Of a stretch of DNA of 64,000 nt, positions 53,627 to 63,900 are shown piece by piece (the first letter of the stretch is position 1; each line of letters opens with the position of its first letter). The position numbers were made by a program, and so were the translations under genes. The DNA is from Perca fluviatilis (Eukaryota > Chordata > Actinopteri > Perciformes > Percidae): positions 4,971,346 to 5,035,345 of the forward strand of contig NC_053128.1 in the NCBI RefSeq assembly GCF_010015445.1, given 5' to 3'. Under the pieces are notes generated by a model that did no database searches, was not told where the DNA came from, and was given only the letters and a program-made list of their open reading frames with translations.

Positions 53627-54452
53627 ATGTCGGTAGGCAACACAGGTGTGCTGGTTGCTCTCCTACTTTACACACTTTTGGTAAAGTCCACACTGCCGGT
53701 AGAAAACTTTTATACTAACGACATAACTTGTAAGGACACAACTTGTAACAACATCTTAAACAACTGGCTTGACAAGGACGCGTATTGGCAAGTGCAAACA
53801 AACAAGATCAGTGGTGTTTTTGGGTACGGAGAGTACACCTTGGCTGTCACCCTTGCAATTTCAAATCGCTACCATCAAAGAAGAAAACGCAAAGAAAGTC
53901 CCTGTAAGAATTCAACAAACAATGCCATGATTATATGCCTTTGCCTACTTTTGTCGGGCGACATCCACCAGTGCCCTGGTCCGGCTGGCCAAACAACAGA
54001 CAGAGCAAACCTTCCCGATGCGCCTACCGGCGCCGGTGCATCTCTGGCGGCGGTGCTCCCGGGCGGTGTCTGCAGGGATACGGCGTTGGATCGCGTGGGT
54101 CCCTGCGTTGAGCTGGGATGGACAGGTGGGGTTGGCTCTTGCGCGGATGACGGGCTGGATCTTCGGCATGGTTCGCCGGGGGGACGCCGGCTCACGTCCG
54201 CGGGGAGTGTGTCGGCGGCTGCAGCTGTCGGCCCTGGGCTTGGTGGTGTTTCTGTGCGGCGCTTGGGTCTGGACGATTCGGGGCTTTGCCGTGGTTCGCC
54301 GGGTGGACGTCCTGCAGTGGCTGGGGCAGATCCCGTGGATTTGGGCGGCCCAGGCGGTGGCGGTGTTCGTGGAGTCGGCGTGGTGACCACCGCAAACATC
54401 CACAAACGCTTTACAGTAAAAAAAAAAAAAGAAAAAAAAAGGGGGGGTTTTT
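53627..54452 (+). pseudogene. LINE N-terminal region with 2A-like motif
   Basis: The frame starts MSVGNTGVLVALLLYTLLVK, a hydrophobic segment that looks like a signal peptide or membrane anchor. At about residue 115 it contains LCLLLSGDIHQCPGP, a 2A-like ribosome-skipping motif (consensus DxExNPGP) in which the Asn is replaced by Cys. The next 400 bases are very GC-rich and open in several frames, followed by a poly-A/poly-G/poly-T run (54420-54455), where the frame is probably shifted. The endonuclease begins in another frame at 54453. Confidence 0.6.
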
Positions 54453-55558
54453 TTGGTGGTCAGAAAAGTCAAACCAAAAGGTTTTTTTGGCGGACATCTA
54501 AATATCCGAAGCTTAAAATCGAAAAGCGATCAAATTATTCACATGATGACGGAATCTAATCTGGATTATTTATGTCTATCCGAAACTTGGCTGCATAAAA
54601 ATTCCCCTACTGCTGGGATTTTAGTTCCGGGGTACGTCTCCTATAGGAGAGATAGAGCTGATGCCAAAGGGGGAGGGGTAATGATCTATGTGAGAGACAA
54701 CATACCACTAGTGAAATTCAGTGGAAAACCCCAATTGATCTAGAATGTGTTGGGTTAAATCTATCTCTTGCACCTCAGATGTCTCTCACACTAATAGTTT
54801 TATATCGACCACCATCTGCTAACATAGACTTTTATGACAAATTCAAGGAAATGTTAAAGCAGTGTGATTTTAAAAAGGAGGTTATAGTGATGGGCGATTT
54901 TAACATACATTGGGACGATAACTGTACAAGGAAAAAACTGCAGCAAATTATGGATGGATTTAATCTTGTCCAGATGGTTAAAGGACCGACACGGATAACA
55001 AACACTTGTAGCACCCTAATTGACTTAATCTTTACCAATTATCCGGAACGGATTACAAAATCGTACAATATGTTAACTGGTCTTTCAGATCACAATATAG
55101 TGCTGATAACAAGAAAATTAACCAGAAAGCGATTTGCAGCATATTCCGGAAAAAAGGAGTTCACGGGCATTCCAAGGAGCAATCAGGAACAATTTCACAC
55201 AGCAATAAGAAATATGAACTGGGACACTGTACTATTGGACAATGACTTGGAAATAATTAGTCAGAAATTCACTGACTGCTTACAAACAACAATTAATGAA
55301 TATGTAGTGACAATTAAACACAAAAACAGGAAGTGTTCTTTTCCCTGGCTCAGTGATGATATAAAACAATTAATGAAAGACAGAGATAATGCTCTGAAAA
55401 AAGCCATAAAATCAAAATTATCCTGTGAGAGACAAAAATTTGCTTCGTTACGGAATAAAGTGACAAGACAACTACGAAAAGCAAAGGCAGACTTTTCACT
55501 ATTATTAAAAATTGTCATGGATCCTCAAAAGCGATTTGGGAACAGATCAATAAACTAA
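54453..55558 (+). pseudogene. LINE endonuclease domain, frameshifted
   Basis: HLNIRSLKSKSDQI and YLCLSETWLHK (catalytic Glu of the APE fold) come first, then, after a frameshift near 54735, LIVLYRPPSANIDFY, VIVMGDFNIHWDD and GLSDHNIVLITRK (catalytic Asp/His pair). These give the full APE endonuclease, which nicks the target. The linker to RT (SFPWLSDDIKQLMKDRDNAL) follows. Another frameshift near 55530 separates it from the RT frame. Confidence 0.85.
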
Positions 55559-55569
55559 CAGGTAAAAAT

Positions 55570-57290
55570 TTGTTTAGTAATAATTCAACACAGCTAAAGA
55601 ATAATGGCATGCTTTTGCAGGATCCATCTGCTGTGGCACAGACAATAAACAAGTACTTTGTTGATTCTGTGGATACCATAGCTAAAAGTTTCCCTGTGAA
55701 ATATAATTACCTACCCGTGATTGGTTCAGATTTAATAATTGAACCCCCACTACATCCAAAGTCTGTATCCATATCTGAGGTGGAAAAGGTAATTAAACAG
55801 CTTAAGTCTTCAAGAGCAAAAGACGTGTATGGGATGGATACACTCATGCTAAAACAAATAGGTCAATCTATTATGGGTCCACTAACACATATCATCAATG
55901 TGTCACTAGATCAAGGGAAATTTCCTGAGTCATGGAAACTTGCTAGTGTCATTCCTATACTTAAAGGTGGTAACTCCCTTCTTACATCTAATTACCGACC
56001 TATTAGCATTCTGCCAACAGTATCTAAAGTCTTTGAAAAACTGGTTGCTAAACAAATTACTAATTATCTTAATTGCAGCTCTTTTCCTTTGCACTCAATG
56101 CAGTTTGGATTTAGGGCTAATCATTCTACAGAGACAGCGACATGTTATTTTCTGGAAAAGGTTAAATCAAATATGGACAAAGGACGAATAGTGGGAGCTA
56201 TCTTCCTAGATCTTCGCAAAGCATTCGACACAGTTAACCATTCAGTTTTACTGCATAAACTCCATGCATTTAACTTTTCCTTAAAATTTATTAGCCTTAT
56301 TCATTCTTACCTCTTATCTCGTTCACAAAGTGTAAGAATTGACCAGTATAATTCTACCCCCTTACTATTATCAACTGGTGTACCACAGGGTTCAATTCTG
56401 GGTCCAATTCTTTTCAGTTTATACATTAACGATTTGCCATCTTTGTGTAGGAATTGTGACACTTTGATGTATGCTGATGACACAGTTATATTGGCCTATG
56501 GAAAATCCACAGAGGAAGTTGCCTCAAAACTAACAGAGGCCTTGTCATTGATCGCAAACTGGCTTGAACTATCCTGTCTGCAATTGAACATATCTAAAAC
56601 AGTTGCCATGTTCTTCTCAAAAAATAATAAAATTATTAAACCCGAGATTTTAATATCTGGAGAAAGATTACAGGTCGTTACAGAATATAAATACTTAGGA
56701 TTACATGTAGACTCAAACCTGAACTTCAAAACTCACATTAAGAAAGTAAGTAATAGGATTAAGTCTAGCAAACTTCAGATTCATTAGAGACTTCCTTTCA
56801 ACAGAAGCTGCTAAGTTATATTTTTTCTCTATGATTTTATCCCATATAACATATTGTTTAATAACTTGGTCCAACACCCACTCTACAACAATAAAACCAT
56901 TAGAAATACTATACAAACAAGCATTAAAAATACTGGACAAAAAACCATACCATTACCACCACTGTAGTATCCTGAGGAAATATCAGTTACTTACCTGGGA
57001 TAATCTCATTAAATTCAAAAATATCTGTTTAATTTATAAAATTAGACATGGTTTAGCACCTCCTCCACTATGTGATTTTATAAATTTTAGATCCAGTGAG
57101 GTTAGGTTAACTAGAGGGCGCGAGGGAAGACTGCATTATCCCACGGAGAAAAACAGCTTTTGGTCAGGCTGTCTTCTCCGTAAGAGCAGTTCAGCAATGG
57201 AACACAGTGCCGGCAACTACTAGAGAGTCTTTGTCATTCTTTTCGTTCAAAAAGAATTCAAAAAAATGGCTGGTAGAGAGCCAAACTTGT
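55570..57290 (+). pseudogene. LINE reverse transcriptase and C-terminal domain
   Basis: RT blocks are clear: SRAKDVYGMDTLMLK, NYRPISILPTVSKVFEK, QFGFRANHSTETA, GAIFLDLRKAFDTVNHS (first catalytic Asp), GVPQGSILGPILFSLYIND and LMYADDTVILA (YADD, about 56466). A frameshift near 56760 interrupts the frame. The C-terminal domain follows with LSHITYCLITWSNTH and LLTWDNLIKFKNICLIYKI, with a further frame change near 57170. The enzyme would reverse-transcribe the element at the nicked target; this copy is dead. Confidence 0.88.
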
Positions 57291-57679
57291 GGGCACTAAT
57301 GTTATCTCTGTGCATTTAAATGTTATATAAGTATTTTACTGGAATTGTATTTATTAACCATAATGTGTTGCATGTAATTTTATTTTGTGATTTTATACCT
57401 GTCATTATTTTAAAGGCTGCCTGTTTTACATCTGGCTGGGGGACTACCGATGAAAATTAGCACTTTTGAGCTAACTCGGGAACATTTACATTGTTTCAAT
57501 GTTGATTAATGTTCACTGTCCCCTTTCAAAAATAAAGAAATTAGAAATTAGAATTACGCACAGGTTTTTATTCGCTTTATAGCTGTTTGATGGAAACACA
57601 CTTTCACCAGCATTATTCGCATGAGTTTTTTTACCGAACTTCAGATAATTCGATTGACAAGTGGATGGAAACTTAGCTA

Positions 57680-57991
57680 GATACCTATTCAAGAAGAAGA
57701 TGGAAACAGACACAATACATAACTGATCTCTTCTGGAAACGCTGGACACAAGAGTACCTCCCATTGCTACAGGAAAGACAGAAATGGAACACAGTGAAAA
57801 AGAGTCTAAAGCATGGAGATATTGTGCTGATCATTGATGAAAGCTCACCACGCAACTCCTGGCCCATGGGCAGAATCATGGAGATCTTCCCCGATAAAAA
57901 AGGACATGTACGCCGGGTCAAGATCAGGACACAAAACGGCTTCTTGGAAAGGCCCATCACAAGGCTCTGCCTTCTACAAGACATGACCTGA
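57680..57991 (+). pseudogene. BEL/Pao A: integrase C-terminal end
   Basis: The BEL frame resumes at once after the inserted element with [20 protein letters not shown], then [11 protein letters not shown] and [18 protein letters not shown], the DUF5641-type end of BEL integrases, and stops at 57989-57991. Confidence 0.88.
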
Positions 57992-58310
57992 TTAAACAGG
58001 TCTGACCTGTGCCCTTTTCTCCTACTATGTTCCTGAAAGGACTTTGGTTGAACCCATTTTCATTTTTTCACTTTTTCTCTACTCCTTTTTTGCCTTTTTG
58101 TTTTTTTCAAGGATCTGTGTTGAACCATTCCTTTTTGAATTTTCTATGAACTTAGGCGAAATGGACTATTGATACTGAATGGAATATATTTGCTTTATCT
58201 TGATATATGTTATGGACAAATTTTGAATGTTGTCACACAGGACTCTCCAGTGTAGGCTTCCCATGCATGAATGTATAAATCGCCCTGTACCGGTCAATTG
58301 GGGGCCGGAG
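57992..58310 (+). other. BEL A 3' untranslated sequence with polypurine tract
   Basis: No coding frame. It ends with GGGGGCCGGAG, directly before TGTTGAAGCC of the next LTR, as a polypurine tract should. Confidence 0.6.
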
Positions 58311-58830
58311 TGTTGAAGCCATTACACTGATTTGCGTTTAATGATTTATCACTTTCATGTTATTTATGATATTTACAGTCATGCCGACACCTATATATCA
58401 ATTGATGCTGATCATGATTACTGTTAATCACGTTTACATGTTCTTGATGATGATGATGATATGATGATGACGTCAGGGGGTGTAAACTTTATATATAGAC
58501 GTCACCTGGGACAGGGGGGGTGTGTGCTCGGCTAGAGAGCGGAAGGGCAAACAAATTTTCAACCGAGTTCTTGTGAGACAAGCGGTTTTCTTTTGGAAAC
58601 GTTTTATGAATGGTCATAGGTACGGTTAATGTAGCCTTCGGGTAATGTTTATATTTGTAAGAGCTAATTTTATGTTATTTATCTGTCCTGTAGCTCTTAC
58701 GGTGTTTCATGAAGAAAAGGAAGGTATATTTGTGTTCAGAACAAGGCTGATGGCTGAACGTAAATAAAGGCTTCTGGAAACATCAGTACACTTAACCATT
58801 GTCTGGCTGTGGGTTTGCTTCAGTAAGAGC
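58311..58830 (+). mobile_element. Mosaic BEL/Pao LTR: 3' LTR of A and/or 5' LTR of B
   Basis: From 58311 to about 58590 it matches the 5' LTR of A (45809-46025), apart from a GATGATGAT-containing insertion at about 58438-58490. After ...ACAAGCGGTTTTCTTT the two LTRs share nothing. The remainder has its own AATAAA (58764) and leads into the leader of element B. The right border is not precise; sequence to about 58830 is LTR-like. Confidence 0.65.
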
Positions 58831-59511
58831 TTGACCCGCATCGATACGGACGACTTGTTGTCTACGACGGGCCACGGAGGGTCTTCACGGCGGCGGCTAC
58901 AGCTTCTGCTACGTCGCCATAACGTGTCAGCGTGGACTCATCAAGCTGCGCCTCGCGCCTGACCTACTTTTGACAACGGTCACACGGACTCGGTGCAATG
59001 GTCAAGTACAGTTACACTCAAGGACATTAATGCAGGACTGTGAGTATTAACCTATTATTAGACAGTCTACAGTACAGCAACAAGGCGAGCAAGGGATGAA
59101 TGGCTTCTTGGACTGAACATTTAATATTCACCTGCTCAGCTAGGAGAGCAACAAATAAACTGCTTGTTGCATTTACATTCATGCCTGCATGCATCCACAT
59201 GGACTCTTTCTAATTAAGGACACATGGAAATTTTTTTGGACTTTGCATTCTTCCATTTTGTTAACTGTTTTCACTGAGGTATTTTCATTGACATTTCTTA
59301 TACTTTGGATTTAAGAATTTTGATAATTGTGTTTATTGTGGAATTTACATTGACATTTACAGTTATTTGATTGTCTATGTACATTCATATGTGCTAGCTA
59401 TTTTGAACTGATGCTCTGATATTTCGTGTTTATACTGTTCATTACAAGGGTTTGATCATATCTGCTAAGGGGTCTTCTTCTGACTTTAAAGTTTAAACAT
59501 TTTGGTTAATA
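58831..59511 (+). other. Leader of BEL/Pao element B
   Basis: Between the LTR and the gag ATG, with GC-rich sequence to about 59000, then T-rich. A primer-binding site was not identified. Confidence 0.4.
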
Positions 59512-60900
59512 ATGTCAGAGTCAGGTAATGAGAGGGAGGGAAAGGAGCAGATGGCTGGTTATCAGTATGAAGTCCAAGACGTACAGAGTGAGGCCCACAT
59601 GGTGGAAGACCCATCAGAGAGACAATGTCTGAAGGAAACTAATGAAGCTAAGCAACAAAGTCTAACTGATATCCAAGGCAAGCTTAACAAGGATGATAAC
59701 ACTCCTGAAGGTCCTAGATGCTCTGAACGCACACGCAATCCTACAGAGAAAATGTGCGCACTTCAATATGATGAGGCCAAGAAAAGAGAGAAAAGGCTGC
59801 TCGCCATGTACGAACAGTGGAAGATCCATACTCGCAAGGCGAGAGATCAACTAAAGACTTATATGCCAGATAGCCAGCTCTGGCCTCTTATTGAAGAACT
59901 TAAGAAAGATAAAGAAGACATAATGAATATCTATTATGAAATTCGAAATCTCACCACACCCTCCACCGACATAAGAAGAAGAGTTGATACGTGTGAATCG
60001 GTGACCACAGAAATCACCAACATTGCCTACAACAGAGCTATAGACGATGAAGGCGAGTTTTAGCGATTTGGAGTTGGAGCAATTGCAGGCAGAGAAAGAG
60101 ATACGGGCAGCTCAAGCCAAGTTGAAGATCTATGATAAGGAGACAGAACACAAGGATGCTAATCATGTCAAAAAGGAAAGGAACATGGAAGCAAAGAATG
60201 TGCCTGTAACTGCAGTGCCCCTCTCTCAAATTGCATCGCCCTGTCATACAGACATTCCTTCTCTCGCTCAGATCTTTCAAGACTACATAGCCTTAAATAG
60301 GCTTCCTGTACCTGAGCCGTTTGTCTTCAATGGCGATCCCATACAATTCATTGAATGGAACGCTGCATTTACCTCACTCATTGACCAAAGGGTAATCACA
60401 GCAGCTGAAAAACTATACTACCTGAAAAAATATGTTGGTGGCCCAGCACGCCAGGTTTTAGATGGCACCTTCTACCGAAATGACAATGAAGCCTACCAAG
60501 ACACCTGGAACAAGCTAGATCGTCGCTTTGGCCAGCCATTCGCCATCCAGAGAGCCTTCAGAGAGAAGCTCATCAACTGGCCAAGAATTTCATCAAAGGA
60601 TGCTGAAGGACTCAGACGCTTCTCAGATTTTCTGAATGCCTGTCAAGATGCCATGCCCCATGTTAAGGGTCTCGACATATTAAATGACTGTGAAGAGAAT
60701 CAGAAGCTCGTTCACAAACTACCAGACTGGGCAGCTTTACGCTGGAACCGACAAGTCACACAAAGCCTAAATAAAAAAAAAAAAAGAATTCCCAAGTTTC
60801 AAGGAGTTTGCTAGATTCACGTCAACTGAAGCTGAGATTGCCTGCAATCCAATTACGTCCTTTCATGCTCTTCGTCCCCTAGACACTATCACTGAGAAGA
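59512..60900 (+). pseudogene. BEL/Pao B: gag
   Basis: The gag starts MSESGNEREGKEQMAGYQYE, with charged coiled-coil-like sequence to 60061. A one-base insertion near 60061 shifts the frame; it continues SDLELEQLQAEKEIRAAQ and reaches the DUF1759-type core (PFVFNGDPIQFIEWNAAF, GGPARQVLDGTFYRN, LDRRFGQPFAIQRAF). A poly-A run at 60772-60785 shifts it again, after which FPSFKEFARFTSTEAEIA continues the gag. It forms the particle of the element. Two single-base changes in homopolymers are the only breaks seen here, so this copy is younger-looking than A. Confidence 0.85.
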
Positions 60901-61634
60901 GAAACCTCAGAGACATGAAGAAAAACAAGGCCAGCGTTCTCACCACTCAAACAGTCACTGACAATGACAACCAGAAGTCAGAACAAAGGAAGGTTAAGAT
61001 TCAATGTATCCTTTGTCAAGATAATAGACACCAGCTTCACGCATGCTCCAAGTTCACCGAGATGGTGTTGGTTGAGCGACGTAGCTACATAAAGGAGAAA
61101 AAACTCTGCTATGGATGCCTGAAACCCGGCCACAGCGTGAGAGAATGCCGTCATTGTCACTTCTGTGACCACTGTAAGGGAAAGCATCCTACAGCCCTCC
61201 ATGATGACAACTATAAAAGGGAAAGGTCTACATCAGAACCAGAGACAAATCAAGGTGCTGCTGCAACGTCGCTCAGTGTAGCAGGCAAAGGCTCATCCAA
61301 CACATCCATGGTGATACCAGTCTGGGTTTCATCTAAAAATTATCCAACTGCTGAGAAGCTTGTCTATGCGCTACTTGACACCCAAAGCGATACTACATTC
61401 ATTGACCAGGAAGTGAGTGACGGTCTAAATGCTGACAAGTATCCTGTGAAACTGAGGCTGACGACTATGAGTGGTAAGGATACAGTTCTCACAAGTGAGA
61501 GTGTTTCTGGCCTTCGTGTTAGAGGATACAGTTCTGCAATTCAAGTCAATCTTCCGGTCGCCTACACAAAAGACTGTATACCTGTTAACCGCACATTCCC
61601 ACTTGTGAGACGGCTTAACAATGGAGTCATCTAG
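60901..61634 (+). pseudogene. BEL/Pao B: nucleocapsid and protease
   Basis: CILCQDNRHQLHAC, CYGCLKPGHSVREC (perfect CX2CX4HX4C) and CHFCDHCKGKHPTALH form the nucleocapsid. The protease follows with ALLDTQSDTTFIDQEV, the usual BEL version of the DT/SG turn. A TAG at 61632 and a frameshift separate it from the linker to RT. Confidence 0.87.
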
Positions 61635-62335
61635 CATAAATAGTGGAAGAAATTCAACCACTGAAGGACTGTGTAGTAGGCCTTTTGATCGGCTACAACT
61701 GCTCAAGAGCTATGGGACCAAGGCAAGTCCTTCTAGGAGGAGATGAGGAACCCTATGCCATAAGGACGGATTTAGGATGGAGTATTGTGGGGCGCTCGTT
61801 ACAAACCCAAGTTGAGTTGAGCACACATCTGTGTCACAGAATCACAGTTAAAGAGCTACCTCCAGTAACTCCTAAAGATGTCATCCGCATTTTAGAGTCT
61901 GACTTCAAAGATGGCAGTGACGACAGCAAAACTGTGTCAAAAGATGACATCACATTCCTTAACATACTGGATGAGGACATAAGGAAAAATTTACACGGCC
62001 ATTATGAAATGCCTCTGCCCTTCAAAACCAGATCCAGCTTGCCTGACAACAAAGACTCAGCCATGACACGCCTCCATCACCTTAAAAGGAAATTGCAACG
62101 GGATGAAAGGTATAAGGAGCATTATGTTGAGTTCATGGAGGAGGTCATTGGAACGGGAGATGCTGAGCAGGTCAAGGATGGTGGAAGTGAAGGTGAGAGA
62201 TGGTACATTCCCCATCATGGCGTGCATCATGCAAAGAAGCCGGATAAACTTTGTGTAGTGTTTGATTGCTCAGCCAGATACAAAGGAACCAGCTTGAATG
62301 ATCACCTCCTCTCTGGGCCTGACATGTTGAACAAC
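61635..62335 (+). pseudogene. BEL/Pao B: start of reverse transcriptase, truncated by an insertion
   Basis: GLLIGYNCSRAMGPRQVLLG and TDLGWSIVGRSL mark the PR-RT linker; WYIPHHGVHHAKKPDKLCVV, FDCSARYKGTSLN and LLSGPDMLNNL are the first RT blocks. At 62336 the sequence changes abruptly to a foldback repeat and RT does not resume in this window. Catalytic YVDD, RNase H and integrase are therefore missing. Confidence 0.87.
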
Positions 62336-62790
62336 TTAAAGGAACACGCCGACTTATTGGGAATTTAGCCTATTCACCATAACCCCAAGAGTTAGACAAG
62401 TCGATACATACCCTTCTCATCTCCGTGCGTGCTGTAAGGCTGCCTGACGGCTCCAGCGGCATCAGGCCAGCACAGAACATGCAGGTGAATGGTTCCAGCA
62501 ATCCTACTGCTCCAAATAAGTGACAAAATAACGCCAACATGTTCCTATTTACATGTTGTGATTTGTAGAATCACAGCGTGTACAAAAAACAATGTAACAT
62601 GAGACACAGCCATCTTCTAACCGTAAAAAACCAGAAACTATATTCTCAGGCGGAAGAATATAGTACTTGGGCGGAATGATTTGCTTTGCAGCAAGCCTGT
62701 CTGAGAGTATAGTTCCCGGTTTGTTTACGGTTAGAAGATGGCTGTGTCTCATGTTACGTTGTTTTTTGTACACGCTGTGAAATCTACTTA
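62336..62790. mobile_element. Foldback (TTAA-type) repeat ending BEL B
   Basis: It begins TTAAAGGAACACGCCGACTT, a start that I recognise from a common teleost repeat. Inside is a long inverted repeat with arms about 62572-62648 and 62703-62779 (CACAGCGTGTAC... and ...GTACACGCTGTG). Its right border is unclear because an ACTTAAGTACA motif of another repeat follows. It has no coding capacity. Confidence 0.7.
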
Positions 62791-63404
62791 AGTACAGTTA
62801 GGACGAATTTGTACTTTGTTACATTATACCACTGCATTTTGGCCCTATAAATAGCGATCAATCACCAAATAACCCAAGATTTAATCAGTTTAATTGCTGA
62901 TGTAAATTGCAGTGTTAGTGTTTTTTTGCATACTATATTTTTTTCAACAAATGATCAGAAATACATTGCAATACAATACTATCATTGTAAACGACTGTAG
63001 AATTAAATAAAATGCAGTAAGCAATCATTTGGAGCAAATTGTCATCACTCAAATGTGCGTGAGTGCTTTTCAGTGTTCGTAGATTTTGTTCTTAGCTAAG
63101 AACAAATCCAAGTTAAGAAAACATTACTGAATGCCAGAATCTTCGTAAAAAGTTTGTAAGAAGGGTTTAAGAACACATTTCTTCGTAAGAACGGTTGGTG
63201 AATGAGGCCCATTGTTTTTGCGTACAAAAATTCTGACTTTTTTGCGCACAAAATCTTTCAGAATAGAATCTACGCACAGTTTTATAAATGAGGCCCCAGG
63301 AGTTTATTTTAAATAACACTTGCCTGCTGTGCTTATTTTTTAAAAGTGCTGTAGTACAACTAGCAGGAGACAAGTTATAATTGAGGTAAGTTTGGAGACA
63401 CTAC
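62791..63404. other. Repeat fragments between BEL B and the Gypsy LTR
   Basis: Two copies of AATGAGGCCC-type sequence (about 63202 and 63287) with GCGCACAAA / TACGCACAG motifs look like ends of a MITE. No open frame of note. Confidence 0.4.
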
Positions 63405-63887
63405 TGTCAGGGTATCTTGGACTGTTAGTCAGTGTTCATTGACTGTTTGTTTCCCCATTCACTGTCACCAGCACTCACTCTCTCTCATTCTCCCGCACAC
63501 ACTCCTCCCACTGATTCATACTCCTCGTCACTCACGCAGATCAGACTCTCCCAGTCCCCTCAGTCCTAATTACACACACCTGCACCTCATCAAGCCTCAT
63601 CCTCAGTCCACCACCTGCAACTAATCAGCCACCACCTACATAAGCAGCACAACCACACACACTCCTTGTCTAGTCTTGTTTCCACATGACGCTTTGACCA
63701 CTCACGTTAAGCCTAGTCATTCCAAGTTTGCCTTACCTGTACTTTGTATCCTGTTGTCTGCTGCTGCTCTGAAACCTGCCTACCCAGCTACCAGATTTCC
63801 TGCCTGTTGCTTCCTGCTCGTTGTTGGATCATTGTCTAATAAAGATCTGCTTCACTACTCCAGTCTGTCTCCTGGTCAGCCGTGACA
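63405..63887 (+). mobile_element. Ty3/Gypsy-type 5' LTR
   Basis: Starts TGTCAGGGTATC and ends GCCGTGACA, with the terminal TGTCA/TGACA inverted. A TATA-like CCTACATAAGCAGC (about 63637) and AATAAA (63838) are in the right order. It is followed closely by a gag start. Confidence 0.65.
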
Positions 63888-63900
63888 GAAAACTAGACCA

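Larger units (their letters stand above)
53540..57545 (+). mobile_element. Full-length but broken CR1/Rex-like LINE
   Basis: The element has an N-terminal region with a 2A-like motif, an APE-type endonuclease, a reverse transcriptase with YADD, a C-terminal domain and a short A/T-rich tail (AAATAAAGAAATTAGAAATT, 57521). It lies inside the Harbinger-like element in plus orientation. Four or more frameshifts are seen. Which clade of the jockey superfamily it belongs to (CR1, L2, Rex1, Crack) I cannot decide by eye. Confidence 0.8.
51887..57679. mobile_element. Harbinger-like DNA transposon inserted in BEL A integrase, hosting a LINE
   Basis: Ends TAGCTATGTTTCCATCGAC (51887) and GTGGATGGAAACTTAGCTA (to 57679) match as inverted repeats at 17 of 19 bases. 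The BEL frame continues immediately outside. The left part contains two exon-like pieces of a Myb/SANT-type protein (52193-52370 and 53222-53406), an accessory protein of Harbinger elements. No Harbinger nuclease is seen; a LINE occupies the right part. Target duplication is unclear (TA possible). Class assignment is an inference. Confidence 0.65.

Noticed and set aside
53875..54472. Long minus-strand Pro/Arg-rich frames as genes
   Set aside because: They are antisense readings of the GC-rich LINE block.
45809..62335. BEL/Pao elements as an endogenous retrovirus with envelope
   Set aside because: Domain order and protease/RT type are BEL/Pao, and no envelope-like frame follows integrase.
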